DNA of 64,000 bases from NCBI RefSeq assembly GCF_022374895.2, contig NZ_CP092423.2, forward strand, positions 3,286,001-3,350,000. Reading direction: 5' to 3'. This document shows, piece by piece, positions 9,219 through 17,526 of the stretch (within the stretch, counting starts at the first letter, position 1; each line of letters opens with the position of its first letter). The notes beneath the pieces were generated by a model. It saw nothing but the letters and a program-made list of their open reading frames with translations, was not told the origin of the DNA and made no database searches. The translations under genes and the position numbers were made by a program. The stretch comes from Mycobacterium lentiflavum. Its GTDB lineage: Bacteria; Actinomycetota; Actinomycetes; Mycobacteriales; Mycobacteriaceae.

Positions 9219-9890
9219 ATGCCCCGATTGCCTGGTAGACGTAGCGAGATTCTCGACGCGTTTGTCCGCTATGTCGCCGAACGCGGTTACGACAGAACGA
9301 ATATGGGCGACATCGCCGACGAGCTCGGCATGTCTAAAGGCACCATCGTCCATCACTTCGGAACCAAAGCGCAGATGTTGCGAGAGCTGGAAGAAGCCCA
9401 CCTGGGCCTGCAGCTCGACGCGCTACGAATGGTATGGGATCGGCTGGCCGCGCCGCACGAACGCATCGCAGCAATCATTTACGCCTCGGCGATGCTGCAA
9501 GTGATCGCCCGCAACGCGACGGTCGCAAGCCAGCGTGAAGTCGTGCAGTTGTCCGACGATCCGGCGATGCAACAAGTGCGTAAGCTGCGTCATCAATTAC
9601 AAGCTCTCGCTAATGACGAGATCCGCACCGGGATCGACAGCGGCGTGTTCCGGAACGTGGACGTCGAACTGGCGGCATTGCAGCTGTGGGGGTCATTGCA
9701 GTGGATGTGGGTCTGGTTCGATCCAGCCGAATCCCGAACGCCCGAACAAGTCGGTGCCGCGTTCGTCGACGTGTTTCTCGGCGGACTATTACTCGACCGC
9801 TTAGGGCTGAGTAAGTGGGCAGACCCGTCGGCGAACGTCGTCTCGGTGGTGCGCGATTGCTTGGCCGAAGTGACGAGTGCTGCCTCTTGA
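9219..9890 (+). CDS. TetR family regulator, probable repressor of the mce operon
   Basis: A 223-residue TetR protein. The HTH at about residues 20-48 reads TNMGDIADELGMSKGTIVHH, then FGTKAQMLRELEE. The helical C-terminal domain, rich in Trp and Met (LWGSLQWMWVWF), may form a pocket for a hydrophobic ligand such as an acyl-CoA or sterol. The ATG at 9219 has GAAGGG 6 bases upstream. It is the only regulator next to the downstream mce operon, and near-identical operators occur in its own promoter and in that of the operon. This differs from the GntR (Mce1R) and KstR control known for mce1 and mce4. Confidence 0.87.
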   Translation: MPRLPGRRSEILDAFVRYVAERGYDRTNMGDIADELGMSKGTIVHHFGTKAQMLRELEEAHLGLQLDALRMVWDRLAAPHERIAAIIYASAMLQVIARNATVASQREVVQLSDDPAMQQVRKLRHQLQALANDEIRTGIDSGVFRNVDVELAALQLWGSLQWMWVWFDPAESRTPEQVGAAFVDVFLGGLLLDRLGLSKWADPSANVVSVVRDCLAEVTSAAS

Positions 9891-9896
9891 CCGCAT

Positions 9897-9916
9897 CGCG
9901 CAGAATGCCCTGCGCG
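9897..9916 (+). terminator. Hairpin after the TetR gene
   Basis: CGCGCAG at 9897-9903 pairs with CTGCGCG at 9910-9916 across a six-base loop, 6 bases after the TetR stop codon. There is no U tract, so termination is uncertain. The following stretch to 10111 shows no convincing gene. Confidence 0.35.
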
Positions 9917-10111
9917 CCAGTGGAATTGCCGCAACGGAATTAACTTGAACCACCGAGCTGTCGTCGGCCGTTCGCCTCCACACGCTCCGTGTTCAGCGGG
10001 CGTCCGGCGCCGGGGAGCCCACCCAGTAAGCACAAACGCCTGGTTACGACCAAGCGGGTGGTTGCCCGGCGCGGGGCGGTCAGGGTGGTGGGAACATGCC
10101 GTCCGATTTTA

Positions 10112-10141
10112 TTGACTGACCGTACGGTCTAATGCCATAGT
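10112..10141 (+). promoter_or_regulatory. mce operon promoter with TetR operator in the spacer
   Basis: TTGACT at 10112-10117 and CATAGT at 10136-10141 form a -35/-10 pair with an 18-base spacer. The spacer opens with the perfect 12-base palindrome GACCGTACGGTC (10118-10129). A bound TetR dimer would directly block RNA polymerase. Predicted start of transcription is about 10148. Confidence 0.6.
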
Positions 10142-10147
10142 TGCAGC

Positions 10148-10303
10148 GTGGAGCAAACGCGGCCGACAGGGATCCGGGGGGCGAAAACCGGGACTGCGGC
10201 ACTTGGCGCGAACAACATTAAAGTTCCCGGCACTCCTATTGGGCTTGGAATCCATTACAGTGGACCGCTTTTCGCCGCAGACCAACATCGCGGTCGCTCA
10301 TGA
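10148..10303 (+). CDS. Possible leaderless 51-aa leader ORF of the mce operon
   Basis: A GTG at 10148 opens a 51-codon frame ending in TGA at 10301-10303. It falls exactly 7 bases after the predicted -10 element, so the GTG would be at or next to the first transcribed base, the arrangement of leaderless mycobacterial mRNAs. There is no Shine-Dalgarno site. The peptide, starting VEQTRPTGIRGAKTG, has no recognised family. It ends 67 bases before yrbEA. It could be a small protein, a translated leader with a regulatory role, or chance. Confidence 0.3.
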   Translation: MEQTRPTGIRGAKTGTAALGANNIKVPGTPIGLGIHYSGPLFAADQHRGRS

Positions 10304-10370
10304 CGACGGCGGCGAGGACACCGGCCGGGAATGAGACCCGACGAGCGTGGTTACGTCGGAGGTCGCGCCG

Positions 10371-11165
10371 ATGACAACCTCGAGCGTGATTGGCGGCAGA
10401 GTACTCGCCAGGATCCGACCCGGCACAGAAGTTGCCGGCGGGTTCTTCCGAATGTGTGTGCTGACGGCCAAAGCCCTCAAGCGGCCGTTCGAATGGCGCG
10501 AGTTCATCTGGAACGGCTGGTTCCTGATGCGGGTATCGCTGCTGCCCACCATCGCGGTGTCCATCCCGGAAACCGTGCTGCTCATCTTCACACTCAACCT
10601 CCTGCTCGCCGAGATCGGCGCCGCCGACGTCTCGGGTGCCGGTGCCGCGATCGGCGCAGTCACCCAGCTCGGCCCGATCGTGACGGTGCTGGTGGTCGCC
10701 GGCGCCGGAGGCACCGCCATCTGTGCCGACCTCGGTGCGCGCACCATCCGCGAGGAGATCGATGCGCTCGAAGTGCTCGGCATTGACCCGATCCACCGGC
10801 TGGTCCTGCCACGCGTGGTCGCCTCGACGATCGTCGCCGTGCTGCTCAACGGCCTCGTGGTCGCCGTTGGCCTGGGCGGCGGCTACCTGTTCAGCGTGTA
10901 CCTGCAACACGTCTCGAGCGGCGCTTACCTCTCGACCTTGACAGCGCTCACCGGTCTACCAGAAGTGGTCATCGCGTTCATCAAGGCCGCGACATTCGGA
11001 CTGATCGCCGGACTGGTGGGCTGTTATCGCGGGCTGATCGTCCGCGGCGGATCCAAAGGTCTGGGCACCGCCGTCAACGAGACGGTGGTGCTGTGTTTCA
11101 TCGCGCTGTTCGCGGTTAACGCCGCGTTGACCACTATCGGCGTCCGCTTCGGCACGGGGCGCTGA
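10371..11165 (+). CDS. yrbEA: YrbE-family Mce transporter permease A
   Basis: A 264-residue MlaE-like membrane protein and one of the two permease subunits of an Mce lipid importer. Five or six hydrophobic segments are seen, starting with LPTIAVSIPETVLLIFTLNL. The family loop is DLGARTIREEIDALEVLGID, the cytoplasmic motif that contacts the MceG ATPase, which is encoded elsewhere in mycobacteria. The ATG at 10371 has GGAGG 8 bases upstream; a GTG at 10347 is less well placed. It is the first full gene of the operon; yrbEB starts one base after its stop. Confidence 0.93.
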   Translation: MTTSSVIGGRVLARIRPGTEVAGGFFRMCVLTAKALKRPFEWREFIWNGWFLMRVSLLPTIAVSIPETVLLIFTLNLLLAEIGAADVSGAGAAIGAVTQLGPIVTVLVVAGAGGTAICADLGARTIREEIDALEVLGIDPIHRLVLPRVVASTIVAVLLNGLVVAVGLGGGYLFSVYLQHVSSGAYLSTLTALTGLPEVVIAFIKAATFGLIAGLVGCYRGLIVRGGSKGLGTAVNETVVLCFIALFAVNAALTTIGVRFGTGR

Positions 11166-11166
11166 C

Positions 11167-12030
11167 ATGACGACAGCAGCCGCGCCCCATATTCGTTTCC
11201 CGCGGGCCGCCTTCGTTCGATACCGGCACGTCCCGGTGCGGCTGATGGTCGAGATCGGACAGATGGTCTGGTTCGCGCTGACCGCGGTCGCGCAGATCCC
11301 CTACGCGCTGCACAACTACCGAAAAGAGTTGCTGCGGATGGTTGCCCAGATGGGGATGGGCACGGGCGCCATGGCCGTGGTCGGCGGCACTGCCGCCATC
11401 GTCGGCTTCATCACCCTGTCAGCCGGCTCCCTGGTCGCCATCCAGGGCTACGCCACGCTGGGAAACATCGGTGTAGAGGCATTCACCGGATTTTTGGCCG
11501 CACTGGTTAATGTGCGGTTTGTAGCACCGGTCGCCGCCGGTCAGGCCCTGGCCGCCACAGTCGGTGCCGGGGCCACCGCCGAACTGGGCGCCATGCGCAT
11601 CAGCGAGGAGATCGACGCCCTGGAAGTGATGGGGATCAGGTCGGTCGCATTTCTGGCGTCGACCCGCGTGGTGGCAGGTCTCGTCGTCATCGTCCCGCTC
11701 TACGGATTCGCGATGACCATGGCCTTCCTGTCCCAGCAGGTCACCACGGTGTTCTTCTACGGGCAGTCCATCGGCACGTACAACCACTATTTCCACACGT
11801 TCCTGCGCCTCACCGACGTGGGGTGGTCTTTCGCAGAGGTGATCCTGGTTGCGGTGGTCGTGATGACCACCCATTGCTACTACGGTTACACCGCCACCGG
11901 TGGGCCGGTCGGCGTGGGTGAAGCGGTCGGCCGGTCGATGCGGCTGTCCTTGATCACGATCGTTGTCGTGGTCGTGCTGACCGCCATGGCGGTCTATGGC
12001 AAAAGCCCGAACTTCAACCTCACCGTGTAG
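11167..12030 (+). CDS. yrbEB: YrbE-family Mce transporter permease B
   Basis: A 287-residue partner of YrbEA with the same MlaE fold. The shared cytoplasmic loop is LGAMRISEEIDALEVMGIRS. Hydrophobic segments include MAVVGGTAAIVGFITLSAGS and a final LITIVVVVVLTAMAVYG. YrbEA and YrbEB should form the inner-membrane channel beneath the MceA-F hexamer. The ATG follows the yrbEA stop by one base, so translation is coupled. Confidence 0.93.
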   Translation: MTTAAAPHIRFPRAAFVRYRHVPVRLMVEIGQMVWFALTAVAQIPYALHNYRKELLRMVAQMGMGTGAMAVVGGTAAIVGFITLSAGSLVAIQGYATLGNIGVEAFTGFLAALVNVRFVAPVAAGQALAATVGAGATAELGAMRISEEIDALEVMGIRSVAFLASTRVVAGLVVIVPLYGFAMTMAFLSQQVTTVFFYGQSIGTYNHYFHTFLRLTDVGWSFAEVILVAVVVMTTHCYYGYTATGGPVGVGEAVGRSMRLSLITIVVVVVLTAMAVYGKSPNFNLTV

Positions 12031-12036
12031 CCGCCC

Positions 12037-13371
12037 ATGACAACCCCGACAACCCCGACAGCCCCCGCCCCGAGAATCAAGGAGAATCGGCCGCGCATCC
12101 CGCCGTACAAGACCGCGGCTGCGGTGTTCTTGGCGGTCGCGGCGATGGTGTTGGCTCTCGTGTGGTTGCAGTTCCGGGGCGAGCTCTCGCCGAAGACGAC
12201 CTTGACGATGCTGGCTCCCCGGTCCGGGTTGGTGATGGATCCAGGTTCGAAGGTCACCTACAACGGCGCGGAAATCGGTCGGGTGTCCAGCATTTCGGAG
12301 ATCGAACGTGACGGTGTCCCCGCAGCCAAGTTCGTATTGGATGTCAATCCGAGATACGTCAAGCTCATTCCGGCAAATGTGGACGCCAATATCAAGGCCA
12401 CCACGGTGTTCGGCAACAAGTATGTGTCGCTTACCTCGCCGAAAAGCCCTTCACCACAACGCATCACACCGAATCAAGTGATTGATGCACGATCGGTGAC
12501 GACGGAATTCAATACGTTGTTCGAGACCCTCAACTCGATCACGGAGAAGGTGGATCCGGTCAAGGTGAACCTGACGCTGGCCGCGGCCGCGGCCGCATTC
12601 ACCGGGTTGGGCGACAAGTTCGGGCAGTCGATCGTCAACGGCAACGCGATCCTCGACGATATCAATCCGCAGATGCCCCAGATCCGGCACGACATCCAAC
12701 AATTGGCGGCCCTGGGCGACACCTATGCCGACGCAGCACCGGCTCTGTTCGACGCACTCAACAACTCGGTGATCACGGCACGTACGCTGCACCGCCAGGA
12801 ATCCGACCTGGATGCCGCGTTGTTGGCCGCGGCCGGATTGGGCAACACGGGCGAAGACATCTTCCGGCGAGGCGGGCCCTATCTGCAGCGCGGGACCGCC
12901 GATCTGGCGCCCACCGCGCAGCTGCTCGACACCTACAGCCCCGAAATCTTCTGCACCATCCGCAATTACTACGACGAAGAGCCCCACGCCTACGAGACAA
13001 CGGGCGGCGGAAACGGCTACGCGCTGCACACCATGACGGAGCTGACGTCAGGGTTGGGAGGCCTGCTGACCCTCCCAGGGCTGGCCGGCACCGCGGCCAC
13101 CATGGGGCTCCTCGGGCTCGCCGGTGTGGTGGGCGGGGCACCGAATCCCTATGTGTATCCCGACAATCTGCCGCGGGTAAACGCGAGAGGCGGCCCCGGG
13201 GGCGCGCCGGGTTGCTGGCAGGCCATCACCCATGACCTGTGGCCGGCACCGTCCTTGGTGGTGGACACCGGCGCCAGTCTCGCGCCATATAACCATCTAG
13301 AAACCGGCTCCCCGTACGCAATCGAGTACGTGTGGGGCCGCCAGGTCGGGGACAACACGATCAACCCATGA
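12037..13371 (+). CDS. mceA: Mce family protein MceA
   Basis: A 444-residue MceA. One N-terminal membrane anchor (AAAVFLAVAAMVLALVW) is followed by the MCE/MlaD domain from about residue 50 (MLAPRSGLVMDPGSKVTYNG then AEIGRVSSI), which ends with VFGNKYVSLTSP. A long helical region follows, which in Mce complexes builds the lipid tunnel across the periplasm. The C-terminus is Gly-rich. The start ATG is 6 bases after the yrbEB stop. Its stop overlaps the mceB start (ATGA). Confidence 0.93.
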   Translation: MTTPTTPTAPAPRIKENRPRIPPYKTAAAVFLAVAAMVLALVWLQFRGELSPKTTLTMLAPRSGLVMDPGSKVTYNGAEIGRVSSISEIERDGVPAAKFVLDVNPRYVKLIPANVDANIKATTVFGNKYVSLTSPKSPSPQRITPNQVIDARSVTTEFNTLFETLNSITEKVDPVKVNLTLAAAAAAFTGLGDKFGQSIVNGNAILDDINPQMPQIRHDIQQLAALGDTYADAAPALFDALNNSVITARTLHRQESDLDAALLAAAGLGNTGEDIFRRGGPYLQRGTADLAPTAQLLDTYSPEIFCTIRNYYDEEPHAYETTGGGNGYALHTMTELTSGLGGLLTLPGLAGTAATMGLLGLAGVVGGAPNPYVYPDNLPRVNARGGPGGAPGCWQAITHDLWPAPSLVVDTGASLAPYNHLETGSPYAIEYVWGRQVGDNTINP

Positions 13372-14408
13372 AAATCACCGGACCCGCCATCAAGCTCGGC
13401 ACCGTCTCGTTGGTGCTGCTGCTGATCACCATGTCGATCGTTGTGGTGTTCGGTCAGATGCGCTTCAACAGCACCAACAGCTATTCCGCGGAATTCAGCA
13501 ACGCCACCGGGCTGAAGGAAGGCCAATTCGTCCGCGCAGCGGGAGTCGAAATCGGCAAGGTCAAAAAGGTGCAGCTGGTGCAAGGCGGCACGCGGGTGCG
13601 AGTGGACTTCGCCGTCGATCGCTCGATACCGCTCTATCAGTCCACGACCGCGCAGATCCGCTACCTCAATCTGTTCGCCGACCGCTATCTGGAGCTCAAA
13701 CGCGGCGAAGGTGAGGCCGCCGACCGGGTCCTGCCGCCGGGTGGGTCCATCCCGCTGTCTCGAACGTCACCGGCGCTGGATCTCGATGCCCTGATCGGTG
13801 GTTTCAAACCGCTGTTCCGGGCGCTCGATCCGGAAAAGGTCAACACGATCGCGTCGGCCATCATCACTGTGTTTCAGGGTCAGGGCGGCACGATCAACGA
13901 CATCCTCGACCAGACCGCACGGCTGACCGCACACCTGGCCGAACGCGACCAGGCAATCGGCGAGGTGGTCAAGAACCTGAACATCGTGCTGGACACCACG
14001 GTTCGGCATCGCAAGGAATTCGACCAAACCGTCGACAATTTCGAGAAATTGATCTCGGGGCTGGCCAATCACGCCGATCCGCTGGCGGCGGGCACCGCGA
14101 ACATCAGCAACGCCGCCGGTACGGTGGCCGACCTGTTGGCCGAGGACCGCGCTCTGCTGCACAAGGAGATCAACTACCTGCAGGCTCTGCAGCAGCCGCT
14201 CATCGACCGAAGCGATCAGCTCGACGATCTGATCCGCAAGACTCCGACAGCCCTCAACCTGATCGGACGCAGCATCGGCCTCTACGGAGACTGGGTGAAT
14301 TTCTACCTCTGCGACCTCACGATCAAGTGGAACGGACTGCAGCCCGGCGGCCCGGTTCGCACGGTCAGGCTGTGGCAGCAGCCCACGGGTAGGTGCACAC
14401 CGCAATGA
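13368..14408 (+). CDS. mceB: Mce family protein MceB
   Basis: A 346-residue MceB with an N-terminal anchor (LGTVSLVLLLITMSIVVVFG) and an MCE domain containing ATGLKEGQFVRAAGVEIGKV and LNLFADRYLELKRG. The helical part continues to LSWN-type mycobacterial MceB ends, here NFYLCDLTIKWNGLQPGG. The ATG at 13368 overlaps the mceA stop by 4 bases; the longer frame from 13332 lies inside mceA and is rejected. Confidence 0.92.
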   Translation: MKITGPAIKLGTVSLVLLLITMSIVVVFGQMRFNSTNSYSAEFSNATGLKEGQFVRAAGVEIGKVKKVQLVQGGTRVRVDFAVDRSIPLYQSTTAQIRYLNLFADRYLELKRGEGEAADRVLPPGGSIPLSRTSPALDLDALIGGFKPLFRALDPEKVNTIASAIITVFQGQGGTINDILDQTARLTAHLAERDQAIGEVVKNLNIVLDTTVRHRKEFDQTVDNFEKLISGLANHADPLAAGTANISNAAGTVADLLAEDRALLHKEINYLQALQQPLIDRSDQLDDLIRKTPTALNLIGRSIGLYGDWVNFYLCDLTIKWNGLQPGGPVRTVRLWQQPTGRCTPQ

Positions 14409-15949
14409 GAACGCTGACCGATTTCAACCGCGGCCGCGTCGGGCTGACGGGCATCACCGTGCTCGCTCTCGTCGTCGCCGTCGGCCAAAGCTTCACCAGT
14501 GTCCCGATGCTGTTCGCAAGTCCCAGCTACTACGGGCAGTTCACCGATACCGGTCAACTGAACAAGAACGACAAGGTGCGCATCAGCGGTGTGAACGTCG
14601 GCACGGTGCAGGGGCTCGACATCGACGGCGACCACGTCGTGATCAAGTTCTCCATCGGCGCCAACACCATCGGCACCGAAAGCCGGCTCGCGATCAAGAC
14701 CGACACCATCCTGGGTAAGAAGGTGCTCGAGATCGAGCCGCGCGGAACCCAGACGTTGCGGCCCGGAGGTGTGTTGCCGCTGGGCCAAAGCACCACCCCC
14801 TACCAGCTCTACGACGCGGTCTTCGATGTCAACAAGGCCGCCGCGGGCTGGGACATCGACAGGGTCAAGCAATCGCTGAACGTGTTGTCCCAGACCATCG
14901 ATCAGACGTACCCGCACCTGAGCCCCGCCCTCGACGGATTAGCCAAATTCTCCGACACCATCGGCAAGCGCGACGAAGCGATCAAGCATCTGCTCGCTCA
15001 GGCCAACCAGGTTGCCAGCGTGCTCGGTGACCGCAGCGAACAGATCAACCGGCTGCTCGTCAACGCCAAGACGCTGCTGGCCGCGTTCAACGAACGCGGC
15101 CGGGCCATCGACGCACTGCTGCAGAATATTTCGGCTTTCTCGACGCAGGTGCAGGGATTCATCGACGACAACCCGAACCTGAATCGCGTGCTCGAGCAGT
15201 TGCGTGCTCTCAGCGATGTGCTGGTGGCGCGCAAGGATGATTTGGCTCAAACTCTCACGTACGTAAGCCAATTCGCCGCATCACTGGGCGAATCCGTCGC
15301 ATCCGGACCGTTCTTCAAGATCGTCCTGTCCAATCTGCTGCCGTACTGGGTCTTGCAACCGTCTGTCGACGCCGCGTTCAAGAAGCGCGGGATCGACCCG
15401 GAGGACTTCTGGCGCAGCGCCGGCCTGCCCGCATTCCGCTGGCCCGACCCCAACGGCACCCGGTTCCCCAACGGCGCGCCGCCGCCCGCACCCCCGGTGT
15501 CCGAAGGCACCCCGGATCATCCGGGGCCGGCCGTCCCACCGGGAACGGCGTGTTCATACGTTCCGGCGCCCGGGGTGCCGCCGCGGCCGTGGAACCCGCT
15601 GCCCTGCATGGGAATAGACACCGGGCCGTTCGGCGGTAGTTTCCCGGCGCCGATCGACGTGCAGACCTCACCACCGAACCCGAACGGACTGCCACCGACA
15701 CCAGGGATCCCGATCGCCGGGCGCCCGGGTGAGCCGCCGCCGGACGTCCCGGGCACTGCGGTGCCGCTGCCACTCAATGCGCCGCCGGGGGCACGCACGG
15801 AGAACCTGCAGCCGGCACCGTCGACGTTCGCGCCCGGGCCGCCCCAGGGGGCACCCGCGCCGCCGGGACCCGGGCAGCAGCTACCGGTCCCGTTCATCAA
15901 CACCGGCGGCACGGGTGGCAGCGGGATCACGGGAGGCAGCCAGAATTGA
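14405..15949 (+). CDS. mceC: Mce family protein MceC
   Basis: A 514-residue MceC. An N-terminal segment (TGITVLALVVAVGQSF) anchors it. The MCE domain has DTGQLNKNDKVRISGVNVGT and TDTILGKKVLEIEPRG. The middle is helical, and the last 150 residues are rich in Pro and Gly (for example GTPDHPGPAVPPGTACSYVP), as is usual for mycobacterial MceC. The ATG at 14405 overlaps the mceB stop (ATGA). Confidence 0.92.
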   Translation: MRTLTDFNRGRVGLTGITVLALVVAVGQSFTSVPMLFASPSYYGQFTDTGQLNKNDKVRISGVNVGTVQGLDIDGDHVVIKFSIGANTIGTESRLAIKTDTILGKKVLEIEPRGTQTLRPGGVLPLGQSTTPYQLYDAVFDVNKAAAGWDIDRVKQSLNVLSQTIDQTYPHLSPALDGLAKFSDTIGKRDEAIKHLLAQANQVASVLGDRSEQINRLLVNAKTLLAAFNERGRAIDALLQNISAFSTQVQGFIDDNPNLNRVLEQLRALSDVLVARKDDLAQTLTYVSQFAASLGESVASGPFFKIVLSNLLPYWVLQPSVDAAFKKRGIDPEDFWRSAGLPAFRWPDPNGTRFPNGAPPPAPPVSEGTPDHPGPAVPPGTACSYVPAPGVPPRPWNPLPCMGIDTGPFGGSFPAPIDVQTSPPNPNGLPPTPGIPIAGRPGEPPPDVPGTAVPLPLNAPPGARTENLQPAPSTFAPGPPQGAPAPPGPGQQLPVPFINTGGTGGSGITGGSQN

Positions 15950-17526
15950 GTAACATCTTCGCTTTCCGCCGCTTGCGGCTCCGCAACGTGATCGGAGCGC
16001 TGGTACTGGTGCTGGCCCTCGCCGCTGGGCTCGCCGGGTGGCGGCTCTACCAGAAGTTGACCACAAACACCGTGGTCGCTTATCTCCCGACCGCGAATGC
16101 GCTCTATTCCGGGGACAAAGTCCAGATCATGGGCGTTCGGGTGGGTTCAGTCGACAAGATCGAGCCGGCCGGCGGCAAGATGAAGGTGACGTTTCACTAC
16201 GACAACAAATACAAGGTGCCCGCCAACGCGTCCGCCGTGGTCGTGAACCCAACACTGGTGGCATCGAGGAGCATTCAATTAGAGCCACCGTATAAGGGTG
16301 GCCCGGTGATGACCGATAACGCGGTCATCCCGATCGAGCGGACTCAGGTGCCGACGGAGTTCGACCAACTGCGCGAGAGCGTCGCCAACACCATCAACAA
16401 ACTCGGCCCGACCCCCGAGCAGCCCAAGGGTCCCTTCGGTGACCTCATCGAGGCTTATGCCGACGGACTGGCCGGCAAGGGCAAGCAGATCAATGCCACG
16501 CTGAACAGCCTGTCCCAAGCGCTCACCGCGCTGAATCAGGGCCGTGGCGACTTCTTCGCGGTGGTGCACAGCCTGGCACTGTTCGTCAACGCCCTGCACA
16601 AAGACGACCAACAATTCGTCGCGTTGAACCGCAACCTGGCTCAATTCACCGACAAGTTGACCGGGTCGGACACCGAACTCGCCACGGCGATACAGCAATT
16701 CGATGGCCTGCTCTCGACGCTGCGCCCGTTCCTGGCCAAGAACCGTGGGGTGTTCGCGCATGACATCACTAACCTCGCCAACCTGACCACGACGCTGGTA
16801 CAACCGGAGCCGCTGAATGGTTTGGAGACCGCGCTGCATGTACTGCCGACGCTGGAGACCAATCTCAGCCAGATTTACCACCCAACGCACGGAGCTGTCA
16901 TGTCGATTCCGGCAATCCCGAACTTCGCGAATCCAATGCAGTTCATGTGCAGCATGATTCAGGCCGGCAGCAGGCTGGGTTATCAAGATTCCGCCGAACT
17001 GTGTGCGCAGTACCTGGCGCCGATTCTCGATGCGATCAAGTTCAACTACTTGCCGTTCGGGCTGAACCTGTTCAGCACGGCCGAGACGCTGCCCAAGGAA
17101 GTCGCCTACTCCGAGCCCCGGTTGCAACCGCCGAACGGGTACAAGGACACCACCGTTCCTGGGGTCTGGGTGCCCGATACGCCTTTGTCGCACCGCAACA
17201 CCCAGCCCGGATGGGTTGTCGCGCCCGGAATGCAGGGCGTCCAGGTGGGCCCGATCACGGGGGGCCTGTTGACCCCAGAATCGCTGGCCGAACTGATGGG
17301 CGGCCCTGACATCGCGCCCCCGGCGTCTGGGCTGCAGACACCGCCCGGACCGCCGAATGCCTACGACGAGAACCCAATAGCGCCTGTCATCGGGCAGAAT
17401 CCACCGCAGGTGCCGATTCCGCCACCGCCACCGGCGCCGGGTGTGATCCCGGGACCGGTCGCACCGACGCCACCTGGACCACCACCGCCCGCGCAGGCGG
17501 CCGCGTCGACAGGACCTGGCTCGTGA
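15946..17526 (+). CDS. mceD: Mce family protein MceD
   Basis: A 526-residue MceD. The anchor is VIGALVLVLALAAGLAGW; the MCE domain includes NALYSGDKVQIMGVRVGSVD and NPTLVASRSIQLEPPY. A conserved helical middle with FFAVVHSLALFVNALHKDD is typical of MceD, and the C-terminal 80 residues are Pro-rich. The start is a TTG at 15946 overlapping the mceC stop (TTGA), which gives MSNIFAFRRLRLRN; no ATG or GTG is better placed. Confidence 0.92.
   Translation: MSNIFAFRRLRLRNVIGALVLVLALAAGLAGWRLYQKLTTNTVVAYLPTANALYSGDKVQIMGVRVGSVDKIEPAGGKMKVTFHYDNKYKVPANASAVVVNPTLVASRSIQLEPPYKGGPVMTDNAVIPIERTQVPTEFDQLRESVANTINKLGPTPEQPKGPFGDLIEAYADGLAGKGKQINATLNSLSQALTALNQGRGDFFAVVHSLALFVNALHKDDQQFVALNRNLAQFTDKLTGSDTELATAIQQFDGLLSTLRPFLAKNRGVFAHDITNLANLTTTLVQPEPLNGLETALHVLPTLETNLSQIYHPTHGAVMSIPAIPNFANPMQFMCSMIQAGSRLGYQDSAELCAQYLAPILDAIKFNYLPFGLNLFSTAETLPKEVAYSEPRLQPPNGYKDTTVPGVWVPDTPLSHRNTQPGWVVAPGMQGVQVGPITGGLLTPESLAELMGGPDIAPPASGLQTPPGPPNAYDENPIAPVIGQNPPQVPIPPPPPAPGVIPGPVAPTPPGPPPPAQAAASTGPGS

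Noticed and set aside
10182..10202. GGGACTGCGGCACTT as a DosR box before the mce operon
   Set aside because: The right arm does not match GTCCC/GGCCCT and it lies downstream of the predicted transcription start.
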